DNA of 64,000 bases. It comes from Streptomyces sp. MMBL 11-1 (GTDB lineage Bacteria > Actinomycetota > Actinomycetes > Streptomycetales > Streptomycetaceae). This document shows, in pieces, positions 17,775 to 25,178 of the stretch. A program made the translations under genes and the position numbers. Location: contig NZ_CP117709.1 in NCBI RefSeq assembly GCF_028622875.1, positions 2,108,001 to 2,172,000 of the forward strand. Direction: 5' to 3'. Position 1 is the first letter of the stretch, and each line of letters begins with the position of its first letter. Under the pieces are notes generated by a model. That model saw only the letters and a program-made list of their open reading frames with translations, had not been told where the DNA came from and made no database searches.

Positions 17775-18355
17775 GCAGGGACGGGCTCCGACGAGGTCGA
17801 CGGACAGGCCATCCCCAACAGTTGGTCCACCAGCGGCAGCAACAATAGGTAAGCGCAACGGCATTGCCAGCAGGTGCCGTCCTTGCCGCAGCGATGTCGC
17901 CCTGGCGTCAAGTGTCGGGCTGGCGAAGTCGAGGACGCCGCCGCGCCCAACACCGGGCGCGCATCCCCTACACGCCCACGGCAGCCCCCGGGCCGGGACG
18001 GGCGGACCAGACCTGCCATCGTGCACGTCCTGCGGATCCACGGATCCGCAGGACATCGACCGCCTGAGGCCCGGAGTCCGATGCAGACAAGGGCTCGAGC
18101 CAACCGCGGCCGTTCCGCCTAGGACCCCTGCCGCCCCGGGGGTGTCGCAATCTTCGACCCCGACTCCACTACCTCCGCCGGGTAGGGACCGGTCGGCCAC
18201 CAGAGCCGCCGGCAGGACAGACCGACCTCGCCGAGGCCGCAGCCCCGTACCTCGCTCCCAGGAGTACTGAGAGGCCGTGGGAGCGTTCACAACCGCCCCA
18301 CGGACACGACGCCGGAAAAGACCCGCGTCACAGCCACGTACGGTTTGTCCCGCCT
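17775..18355. other. Gene-free stretch upstream of truncated RHS gene
   Basis: Frames on both strands are long but lack Streptomyces codon bias, ribosome sites and recognisable domains, so none is called. The most notable structure is the 28-bp near-perfect palindrome at 18027. Confidence 0.4.
18027..18054. repeat. 13-bp perfect inverted repeat with 2-nt spacer
   Basis: Arms GTCCTGCGGATCC and GGATCCGCAGGAC are separated by AC. The tiny spacer makes it a dyad (protein-binding or recombination-like) rather than a good terminator. It is located within the gene-free part of module 1. Confidence 0.7.
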
Positions 18356-18367
18356 GCCCCGGAGCCA

Positions 18368-18395
18368 CGTTCGCTGCACCTCTGTGCAGCGAACG
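18368..18395. repeat. 12-bp palindrome at right end of module 1
   Basis: Arms CGTTCGCTGCAC / GTGCAGCGAACG enclose CTCT. It is followed by a further CGCTGCACGCG. The surrounding ~70 bp (18356-18427) align with 20630-20700 next to the intact tRNA, marking a shared module end. Confidence 0.65.
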
Positions 18396-18427
18396 CTGCA
18401 CGCGAAACTCCCCCAAAAAAACACGTT

Positions 18428-18511
18428 TCCCCAGGTCAGAACGATTCTGCCTGGGGACGCTCGGTGGGGCGGGTGGGACTCGAACCCATTCAAGTGACGC
18501 CTCTCACCTGC
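18428..18511 (-). repeat. Attachment-like repeat copy B (tRNA 3' fragment plus terminator)
   Basis: 84 bp identical to copy A at 12316-12399. Its first 61 bp differ from the intact tRNA locus (20701-20761) at one base. It separates module 1 from module 2. Confidence 0.8.
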
Positions 18512-18987
18512 GACGATGCCGAAACAACGGACACAGCCACCCGTTTCCATCCGGCTGCATCCTCCTCGATCCGGCTCGGATGGGGATCGGTTAGGTGTTC
18601 GCCACACCACCCGCTCTCCGTCGCGTACGCGCCCTGCTGCCGAGGTGCACGGCGAGACTGCCACCTTGCAGCGCTATCGGATCGTCTCCGTAAAGCGGTC
18701 GGCCAAGCTGTCCCTCTTGGCCGTAAGAAGTGACGCTCCGTAGCGAGGTGCGTCATTGCCGGCGTCCGGCGTCCGGTCCAACCGAGGACGACTCGTGGAC
18801 GAATGCGACGATTCCGATGGACTCCCTCGAAGCTCCTCCGAACCAAAGCGGGTTGTGGTGACCGTTTCCTCGATGGAGCTTCGATGCATCCACAGGATGT
18901 CGAAGACCCTTTGCTTGGCGAATCGTTTGATCACGCCAGTATCGTGGCGCGCCAGACGGCTGTCTATGAGTACACGGGGTGTGGATC
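18512..18987. other. Gene-free left part of module 2
   Basis: The first ~100 bases resemble the flank right of copy A (shared ATCCGG units and a short GGTGT/ACACC dyad). An 8-bp-arm hairpin lies at 18700-18723 (CGGCCAAG / CTTGGCCG). GC content is lower than in the flanking core genes. No gene is supported. Confidence 0.4.
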
Positions 18988-19478
18988 ATGTCGTTCGAAG
19001 AGGAGTGGGGCGAGCTGAAGGCGGCCGCCGCGATGAGGCTGAACTCGGCCGCAGTCGGCGTCGGTGCTCGGCCACCTCGACGGCGTGCGCGGCGACGTCA
19101 TCTACGACCTCGGCCAGGCAGAGAAGGACACCAACGCCTGGAACCAGAGGATGAACTACCACGCCATCGGCGCACCCCTGACGGCCATCCCGATCGTAGG
19201 CGACGCTCCAGCGCACGGTCGACGCCGGCACGGCGGGGTACATGAACGAGCTCAACGCCAGGGTCGACGAGGAAACTCGTAAGAACATGGTCAACCACTT
19301 CGAGAACGGCGAGAACCAGATGAACGCCATGATGCGGAAGATGGCGACCGAGAAGGGCCTCACGACGGAGGAGCTGGACGCGAGCCCGGGCGAGTACGAG
19401 GACGGTCTCCAGACGACTGCCGAGAACTGGTACCAGCAGGGCATCGAGGACGCCCAGAAGAAGATGGGACAGCCGTAG
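18988..19478 (+). pseudogene. Frameshifted gene for a helical WXG100-like/secreted-effector-type protein
   Basis: Three consecutive reading frames carry parts of one protein. MSFEEEWGELKAAAAMRLNS starts at ATG 18988 (frame 1). GHLDGVRGDVIYDLGQAEKD... to PIVGD is in frame 2 (about 19058-19203). ATLQRTVDAGTAGYMNELN... to the TAG at 19476-19478 is in frame 3. Frame changes near 19055 and 19203 break the gene. The MSFEEEW...MRLNSA beginning is one I associate with Streptomyces proteins encoded near WXG100/ESX-like or toxin modules. The rest is predicted helical and charged, with no catalytic motif. The next gene starts 2 bases after the stop. Confidence 0.65.
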
Positions 19479-19480
19479 AC

Positions 19481-20068
19481 ATGGACAGGAAGTGGCTGCC
19501 GCTGACCATCGTGCTCGGCGCCGCCGGGGTGGCCGTCGTGACGGCGAGCTTCTGGCCTGACGGGGAGAAGCCGCCGCCGCCGCAGACGCTGTGTCATGGG
19601 GCGCTCAGTCGGCAGACGGCCGAACTGATCGACGACGGCAAGGGGGGCGAGGTCAGCGCGGAGGAGTGGGAGAGAAAGGGCAAGAGCACCGATCACGCGG
19701 TGTTCAAGGGGTGCCAGGTGCTGCGCGCCAACGCAGACAGCGACCACCCCCGAGGGGTCTACACCCTGATCATCGAAGACAACCGGAACGACCCTCACTA
19801 CAAGCCCAAGAACTCTGTCCCCCTCGGCCCCGGCGTCACCGGCTGGGCGCTTCCCGACAAGGCCGAGGCCAACCTGCCCGCCGACTGTGCCGCCCGCATG
19901 GGCTCGACGGCGCCGAACATCACGGTGGCGCTCATTGCGCCCTCGAAAAAGGGGGAAGAAGAGGAGAAGGACCTTGTCGACCGGGACGACCCCGCGATCC
20001 GCAACAATGCGGCCGTGGTGCGGGAGGCCGCCACCAAGCTCGCCAAGAAGTACGGCTGCGCCGCCTGA
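19481..20068 (+). CDS. Membrane-anchored hypothetical protein
   Basis: 195 residues. Residues 6-24 form one hydrophobic segment (N-terminal anchor, cytoplasmic MDRK), followed by a Pro-rich linker (EKPPPPQT) and a ~150-residue extracytoplasmic domain with four cysteines (first in LCHGALS, last in KYGCAA at the C terminus). The segment GKGGEVSAEEW after LSRQTAEL resembles a family common in Streptomyces next to small effector-like genes. It starts 2 bases after the broken gene and probably formed an operon with it. The function is unknown. The C-terminal Lys-rich region KKGEEEEKDLVDRDD is probably exposed. Confidence 0.75.
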   Translation: MDRKWLPLTIVLGAAGVAVVTASFWPDGEKPPPPQTLCHGALSRQTAELIDDGKGGEVSAEEWERKGKSTDHAVFKGCQVLRANADSDHPRGVYTLIIEDNRNDPHYKPKNSVPLGPGVTGWALPDKAEANLPADCAARMGSTAPNITVALIAPSKKGEEEEKDLVDRDDPAIRNNAAVVREAATKLAKKYGCAA

Positions 20069-20087
20069 CCGTCGCCTGACCGGTCCG

Positions 20088-20118
20088 CCGCCGCCGAGTC
20101 TCGCCGCAGCGGCGGCGG
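20088..20118. terminator. Hairpin after membrane-anchored gene
   Basis: 9-bp arms CCGCCGCCG / CGGCGGCGG with a 13-nt loop, 20 bases after the stop. It has no U-tract. Confidence 0.45.
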
Positions 20119-20700
20119 GCGGGCCAGGCGCGCTGACGCGCAATGCCATTGACCGCGTCGGCCCCGGTGCTGCCCCTCACGCCAGCCGGAAGGCCGCGCT
20201 ACCCGCAGGAGGGTTGCGACAATCTCCAGGCTCTGCCCCGGAGGTGGGCCCATGTCTCTGCTTCCGGCCCACGAACGGCATGTATCGGGTAGATGGGGGC
20301 GCCTGGGCGCCCCGACGCTGCCCGGAGAATCCGACTGCGCCACTCCCTCCAGCTAAGACGATCCCGGCGCAGCCGCGGGGCATGCACCCCTCTGCGCTCC
20401 GCCTCAACCGAGACGGCGCGCCTGGCGCCTGCGGCCCGATCCTCGCAGTACGCCACCCGACCTCGCCGACACGTACGGCACAACACCATCCGTGCCCGAG
20501 ATCCTCCGGACCGACCAGGGCAAGGCTGACCCCGCCGCCCCGAACGGCCGTGGGACCGTTGGTAACCCCTCCCACGGACGCAAGACCACAAAGGCCCAGG
20601 CCAGAGCCGCGCAAGGCTGGCCCTAGATACCCGGAGCGCCCCGTTCGCCACACCCCCGTGAGGCGACCGCCACACGCAAAACGCCCCCAGAAAACGCGTT
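20119..20700. other. Gene-free right part of module 2
   Basis: Frames on both strands have no convincing starts or domains. The last ~70 bases (20630-20700) align with the end of module 1 (18356-18427). Confidence 0.4.
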
Positions 20701-20761
20701 TCCCCAGGCCAGAACGATTCTGCCTGGGGACGCTCGGTGGGGCGGGTGGGACTCGAACCCA
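20701..20761 (-). repeat. Repeat copy C: 3' part of intact CAT tRNA and its terminator
   Basis: This is the native copy of the 61-bp block found at 12316 and 18428. It differs from them by one base in the terminator stem. Confidence 0.8.
20702..20729 (-). terminator. Terminator of CAT tRNA gene
   Basis: Stem CCCCAGG / CCTGGGG with inner CAGAA / TTCTG and a one-base bulge, 9 bases past the tRNA 3' end. An A-rich plus strand gives a short U-rich tail on the transcript. Confidence 0.65.
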
Positions 20762-20811
20762 CGGCCGACGGATTATGAGTCCGCTGCTCTAACCGGCTGA
20801 GCTACCGCCCC
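20738..20811 (-). tRNA. tRNA with anticodon CAT (elongator Met or Ile2)
   Basis: A 74-nt complete cloverleaf: 7-bp acceptor GGGGCGG / CCGCCCC, discriminator A, D-arm GCTC, T-loop GTTCGAGTC. The anticodon CAT is complementary to plus-strand 20775-20777. CCA is not encoded. The loop CTCATAA fits both elongator tRNA-Met and the lysidine-modified tRNA-Ile2; identity needs modelling. Its 3' end is the integration target of the island at 12.3-20.7 kb. Confidence 0.92.
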
Positions 20812-21014
20812 GTTTCGGCGTGGCGCGTACAAGTGTGCGCACCGTCTGCCGCAGCATAGCCGGTCATACGATCTCTCGCTTCGGATGGCCGGCTTCGCCT
20901 GATCTTGAGGACGGCACTGCGTGCTGCCCGGTTGCAGGCGAGGCCGAGGAGACCCGAAAGAGTCACTCCGGGGCCCCTCGGGCGCCCCGGGAGAGCATCG
21001 GCCGGGCACGCGAA

Positions 21015-21036
21015 AGAGGACCCCGAAGGGTCCTCT
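21015..21036 (-). terminator. Terminator of tRNA-Asn pair
   Basis: 9-bp arms AGAGGACCC / GGGTCCTCT with a 4-nt loop, followed on the minus strand by TTTC. It lies 9 bases past the 3' end of the promoter-distal tRNA-Asn. Confidence 0.7.
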
Positions 21037-21045
21037 CCCGTTCCG

Positions 21046-21118
21046 CTCCCCCGACTGGACTCGAACCAGTAACCCTCCGGTTAACAGCCGAATGCTCTGC
21101 CAATTGAGCTACAGGGGA
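21046..21118 (-). tRNA. tRNA-Asn (GTT), copy 1
   Basis: A 73-nt cloverleaf with anticodon GTT (plus-strand AAC at 21083-21085), discriminator G, T-loop GTTCGAGTC and weak anticodon stem TTCGG / CCGGA. No CCA is encoded. It is the second gene of a tandem pair transcribed leftwards. Confidence 0.95.
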
Positions 21119-21123
21119 TCGCG

Positions 21124-21196
21124 CTCCCCCGACTGGACTCGAACCAGTAACCTGCCGGTTAACAGCCGGCTGCTCTGCCAATTGAGCTACAGGGGA
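21124..21196 (-). tRNA. tRNA-Asn (GTT), copy 2
   Basis: A 73-nt cloverleaf identical to copy 1 except mainly in the anticodon stem (GCCGG / CCGGC). Anticodon GTT (plus-strand AAC at 21161-21163), discriminator G. Only 5 bases separate it from copy 1, so the two are cotranscribed. Confidence 0.95.
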
Positions 21197-21378
21197 TTGC
21201 TGCGTCGCTGCGAAATCGTACCTGCCTGGCGGCTGCCGGGCGGCGCGCGTTCGCTGCGACACATACATTAGCGCAAGCAGGGGGGTGCTCCGCCAATCGG
21301 TATCGCCCGGGGTGATCTCGGGTGATCGCGGGTAGGCGGGCTGCACACGTCGGACCAAGCGTAGGAAGGGTGGCAGCC

Positions 21379-21684
21379 ATGCGGTACCGGCTCACGTTCA
21401 TCGCCGGAGTGGCCCTCGGTTACGTGCTCGGCACGCGAGCCGGGCGCGAGCGTTACGAGCAGTTGAAGAAGTCGGCCCGGCAGTTCACGGAGAACCCCGC
21501 CGTCCGCAACGCCGCCGAGACTGCCGCGCACAACGGACGGGACTTCGCGGGCAAGGCGTATCACTCGGTCAGCGACAAGGTAGGGGACAAGGTGCCCGCC
21601 TCCGTCGCCGAGCGGGTCCGCTCGCTGCGGGACCGCAGCGGACAGAACGGGTTCGAGGACGACTGGGGGACCACCAATACCTAG
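21379..21684 (+). CDS. YtxH-like small membrane-associated protein
   Basis: 101 residues from the ATG at 21379, preceded by GGAAGGG; an in-frame ATG-less extension reaches 21322 but has no ribosome site. The N-terminal hydrophobic segment (LTFIAGVALGYVLGTRAGR) ends in the GTRAGRERYEQ motif typical of YtxH-domain proteins. An amphipathic helical segment then carries DKVGDKVPASVAERVRSLRDR. Such proteins anchor by a single helix; the role is not established (stress or envelope association is common). It is conserved beside the tRNA-Asn pair in Streptomyces as far as I recall. Confidence 0.8.
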   Translation: MRYRLTFIAGVALGYVLGTRAGRERYEQLKKSARQFTENPAVRNAAETAAHNGRDFAGKAYHSVSDKVGDKVPASVAERVRSLRDRSGQNGFEDDWGTTNT

Positions 21685-21750
21685 GCCCCGGGGCCTCGAC
21701 GCTCACGGCGGCGGTTACGGGAAATGCGCGGGGTGCGGCAGAATCTCCCC

Positions 21751-23205
21751 ATGGGCATAGTCGCGGGGTTGGACAGTTCTTCCGCCTTCACTCACATCGT
21801 CGTCTGTGACACGGACTCGGGCGCCGTGCTCCGGGAGGGGTACGCCGCCCATCCGGTCGAGGCGAAGGCCACCGAGGTCGATCCGCAGGCGTGGCTGCTC
21901 TCGCTCGGCGAGGCGGCCTCCGGCGGGCTGCTCGAAGGCGTGCAGGCCATCGGGGTCTCCGCCCAGCAGCACGGACTCGTACCGCTGGACCAGCAGGGCA
22001 ACCTCGTGCGTCCCGCTCTGCTCGGCAACGACCGGCGGGCGCAGGTCGCCGCGGCCGATCTCGTCGACGCGCTGGGCGGGCGGGAGGCCTGGGCGGAAGC
22101 CGTCGGGGCCGTGCCGGGGGCCGCGCAGCCGGTGGCGAAGCTGCGCTGGCTGGCGCGGACCGAGCCGGAGAACGCCCAGCGGGTGGCCGCCGTGCTCCAG
22201 CCGCACGACTGGCTCGTGTGGCAACTGCTGGGCCGGCCCGCCCGGCGGACCACGGACCGGGGCGCGGCCTCGGGCACCGGGTACTGGTCGGCCGGCTCCG
22301 CTTCCTACCGGCCCGATCTGGTCGAGCTGGCCCTCGGCCACTCCGCCGGTCTGCCCGAGGTGCTCGGCCCCGCCGACTCCGCCGGAATGACGCCCGAAGG
22401 GCTGCTGATCTCCGCGGGCACCGGCGAGACCATGGCCGCGGCGTTCGGGCTCGGGGTCGCGGTGGGCGACGCGGTGGTCTCGCTGGGGGCCTCCGGGTCC
22501 GTGATGGCGGTGCACCACGAGGCGCTCGCCGACCAGAACGGGATGATCAGCTCGTTCGCCGACGCCACCGGCATGCACCTGCCGGTGGTGCACCTCTCCA
22601 ATGCCGTACGCGCGCTGCGCGGGACCGCCGAGATGCTGGGCGTGGACGGGCTGGAAGAGCTGTCCGCGCTGGCGTTGAAGTCGACGCCGGGGGCCTCGGG
22701 ACTGGTGCTGCTGCCGTATCTGGAGGGCGAGCGCACCCCGCGTCTCCCCCACACCGCGGGCACCCTGAGCGGGTTGCGGCGCGAGTCGATGAAGCCGGAG
22801 CATCTGGCGCGGGCCGCGTTCGAGGGGATGTTGTGCTCGCTGGCCGACGCCCTCGACGTACTGCGCGGGCGGGGGGTGGAGGTGCGGCGCGTCTTTCTGC
22901 TCGGCGCCGCCGCCGAGCTGCCCGCCGTGCAGGCCCTGGCCCCGGCGGTGTTCGGCACCCAGGTCGTGGTGCCGCAGCCCGCCCAGTACGCGGCTGTCGG
23001 CGCGGCCCGGCAGGCGGCGTGGGCGCTCGGGGTCTCGCAGGGCTCTCTCGACCCGCGCACTCCCCCGGCCTGGCAGGGTGCGGCGGCCCAGGTGCTGGAG
23101 CCCGGCGACGAACTGGCGGTCGGCGGCGCGGTGCGTCAGCAGTACGCGGCGACCCGGGACCAGATCCACCCCGGGGCCTTCCACGGCGTGCACCCGGCGG
23201 AGTAG
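21751..23205 (+). CDS. FGGY-family carbohydrate kinase (xylulokinase-like)
   Basis: 484 residues from the ATG at 21751; an in-frame ATG at 21724 would add 9 residues before the phosphate-binding strand GIVAGLDSSS and is less likely. Two actin-like (ASKHA) domains are present. The N-terminal lobe has QAIGVSAQQHG and the substrate-binding QPHDWLVWQL; the C-terminal ATP-binding lobe has SLGASGSVMA and FLLGAAAELPAVQALAP. It phosphorylates a ketose or polyol such as D-xylulose. It is about 1.5% shorter than typical XylB. It stands alone here, so its pathway partners are elsewhere. Confidence 0.88.
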   Translation: MGIVAGLDSSSAFTHIVVCDTDSGAVLREGYAAHPVEAKATEVDPQAWLLSLGEAASGGLLEGVQAIGVSAQQHGLVPLDQQGNLVRPALLGNDRRAQVAAADLVDALGGREAWAEAVGAVPGAAQPVAKLRWLARTEPENAQRVAAVLQPHDWLVWQLLGRPARRTTDRGAASGTGYWSAGSASYRPDLVELALGHSAGLPEVLGPADSAGMTPEGLLISAGTGETMAAAFGLGVAVGDAVVSLGASGSVMAVHHEALADQNGMISSFADATGMHLPVVHLSNAVRALRGTAEMLGVDGLEELSALALKSTPGASGLVLLPYLEGERTPRLPHTAGTLSGLRRESMKPEHLARAAFEGMLCSLADALDVLRGRGVEVRRVFLLGAAAELPAVQALAPAVFGTQVVVPQPAQYAAVGAARQAAWALGVSQGSLDPRTPPAWQGAAAQVLEPGDELAVGGAVRQQYAATRDQIHPGAFHGVHPAE

Positions 23206-23444
23206 GGGCGCACGGACCCGGCGCGCGTCGCATCACCGTCACGGTGCGTACCCGGGGCGGTCCCGCTCCGGTGCGGGCCCGCGTCGGGCGCGCGCGCCCG
23301 GTGTGAGTTCGTGGTTCCGGAGCGCGTGCGGTCTCCGCGTGCTCCAGAGTTTGACCTGAGCTTGGCGAAAAGGGTTCGCTCTCGGAGTACGGCGTACGCG
23401 AAACTGGGGCGGCCTCTGCCGTCCGCCGATCCCGAGAGACCCGC

Positions 23445-25178
23445 GTGCTCATAAAACTCCTGCGGGCCCATCTGGGCCCGTACAAGAAACCCATCGTGCT
23501 GCTGGTGTTCCTCCAGCTGCTCCAGACCTGCGCCACTCTGTATCTGCCCAGCCTGAACGCCGACATCATCGACAACGGTGTCGTCCAGGGCGACACCGGC
23601 TACATCCTGGAGTTCGGCGGTCTCATGATCGCCGTCAGTGTCGTCCAGGTCCTCTGCAATGTGGGGGCCGTGTACTACGGGGCCCGGACCGCCTCCGCCC
23701 TCGGGCGCGATGTGCGGGCCGCCGTCTTCGACCGGGTGCAGTCCTTCTCGGCCCGTGAGCTCGGGCGCTTCGGGGCGCCCTCGCTGATCACCCGGAGCAC
23801 CAACGACGTCCAGCAGATCCAGATGCTGGTGCTGATGGCGTTCACCCTGATGGTGTCGGCCCCGATCATGTGCGTCGGCGGCATCATCATGGCGCTGGGG
23901 CAGGACGTGCCGCTCTCCGCGGTGCTGCTGGCGGTCGTGCCGGTGCTCGGCGTCTCGGTCGGCCTCATCGTGAAGAGGATGCGGCCGCTGTTCCGCACCA
24001 TGCAGGAGCGGCTGGACTCGGTGAACCGGGTGCTGCGCGAGCAGATCACCGGCAACCGGGTGATCCGTGCCTTCGTCCGGGACGGGTACGAGGAGAAGCG
24101 GTTCCGGGGCGCCAACACCGAGCTGACCGATGTGTCGGTGGCGACCGGGCGGCTGATGGCGCTGATGTTCCCGACGGTGATGACGGTGGTCAACCTGTCG
24201 TCGATCGCGGTGGTGTGGTTCGGCGCGCACCGTATCGACAGCGGCGGGATGCAGATCGGCGCGCTGACCGCGTTCCTCGCCTATCTGATGCAGATCGTGA
24301 TGGCCGTGATGATGGCCACCTTCATGTTCATGATGGTGCCGCGCGCCGAGGTGTGCGCCGAGCGCGTCGAGGAGGTGCTCGGGACCGAGTCCAGTGTCGT
24401 GCCGCCCGTCGCGCCGGTGACCGAGCTGCGGCGGCACGGGCATCTGGAGGTGCGGGGCGCCGAGTTCCGCTATCCGGGCGCGGAGGAGCCCGTGCTGCGG
24501 GCCGTGGATCTGGTGGCCAGGCCCGGGGAGACGACCGCGGTCATCGGGTCGACGGGCAGCGGGAAGTCCACGCTGCTCGGGCTCGTACCCCGGCTGTTCG
24601 ATGTGACGGACGGTGAGGTGCTGGTCGACGGCGAGGACGTGCGGACGCTGGATCCGGTGCTGCTGGCGAAGACGGTGAGCCTGGTGCCGCAGAAGCCGTA
24701 CCTCTTCTCGGGAACGGTCGCGACGAACCTGCGGTACGGGAATCCGGACGCCACCGACGAGGAGCTGTGGCACGCGCTGGAGGTGGCGCAGGCCAAGGAG
24801 TTCATCGAGGCGCTGGAACACGGGCTCGACGCGCCGATCGCGCAGGGCGGCACCAATGTGTCCGGCGGTCAGCGGCAGCGGCTCGCCATCGCCCGGACGC
24901 TGGTGCAGCGCCCGGAGATCTATCTGTTCGACGACTCGTTCTCCGCGCTGGACTACGCGACCGATGCCGCGCTGCGCGCGGCGCTGGGCCGGGAGACGGC
25001 CGGGGCGACCGTGGTGATCGTGGCGCAGCGGGTGTCCACCATCCGTGACGCGGACCGGATCCTGGTGCTGGACGAGGGCCGGGTCGTGGGGACCGGCACC
25101 CATCACGAGCTGATGGACGGCAATGAAACGTACCGGGAGATCGTGCTCTCCCAGCTGACGGAAGCGGAGGCCGCGTAA
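23445..25178 (+). CDS. Heterodimeric ABC exporter, subunit with degenerate catalytic glutamate
   Basis: A 577-residue half-transporter: six membrane helices (about residues 15-300), then an NBD with Walker A GSTGSGKST, signature NVSGGQRQR and Walker B IYLFDDSFSALD. The catalytic Glu after Walker B is Asp here, while the signature is canonical. The partner gene overlaps its stop (TAATG). In characterised heterodimeric exporters (TM287/288, BmrCD) one ATP site is degenerate; the residue pattern here fits that asymmetry. It probably exports drugs, lipids or peptides; the substrate is unknown. Confidence 0.92.
   Translation: MLIKLLRAHLGPYKKPIVLLVFLQLLQTCATLYLPSLNADIIDNGVVQGDTGYILEFGGLMIAVSVVQVLCNVGAVYYGARTASALGRDVRAAVFDRVQSFSARELGRFGAPSLITRSTNDVQQIQMLVLMAFTLMVSAPIMCVGGIIMALGQDVPLSAVLLAVVPVLGVSVGLIVKRMRPLFRTMQERLDSVNRVLREQITGNRVIRAFVRDGYEEKRFRGANTELTDVSVATGRLMALMFPTVMTVVNLSSIAVVWFGAHRIDSGGMQIGALTAFLAYLMQIVMAVMMATFMFMMVPRAEVCAERVEEVLGTESSVVPPVAPVTELRRHGHLEVRGAEFRYPGAEEPVLRAVDLVARPGETTAVIGSTGSGKSTLLGLVPRLFDVTDGEVLVDGEDVRTLDPVLLAKTVSLVPQKPYLFSGTVATNLRYGNPDATDEELWHALEVAQAKEFIEALEHGLDAPIAQGGTNVSGGQRQRLAIARTLVQRPEIYLFDDSFSALDYATDAALRAALGRETAGATVVIVAQRVSTIRDADRILVLDEGRVVGTGTHHELMDGNETYREIVLSQLTEAEAA

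Noticed and set aside
17643..18416. Minus-strand frame of 257 codons upstream of the RHS gene
   Set aside because: Out of frame with RHS, no ribosome site, composition-driven sequence without domains.
18490..18934. Minus-strand frames at the left end of module 2
   Set aside because: They run through the att-like repeat and have no domain or codon bias.
20119..20630. Small genes in the right part of module 2
   Set aside because: Overlapping frames on both strands with no start signals or recognisable motifs.
12316..20811. Integrative conjugative element or prophage
   Set aside because: No integrase, excisionase, Rep, Tra or phage structural gene is present; only att-like repeats and cargo.
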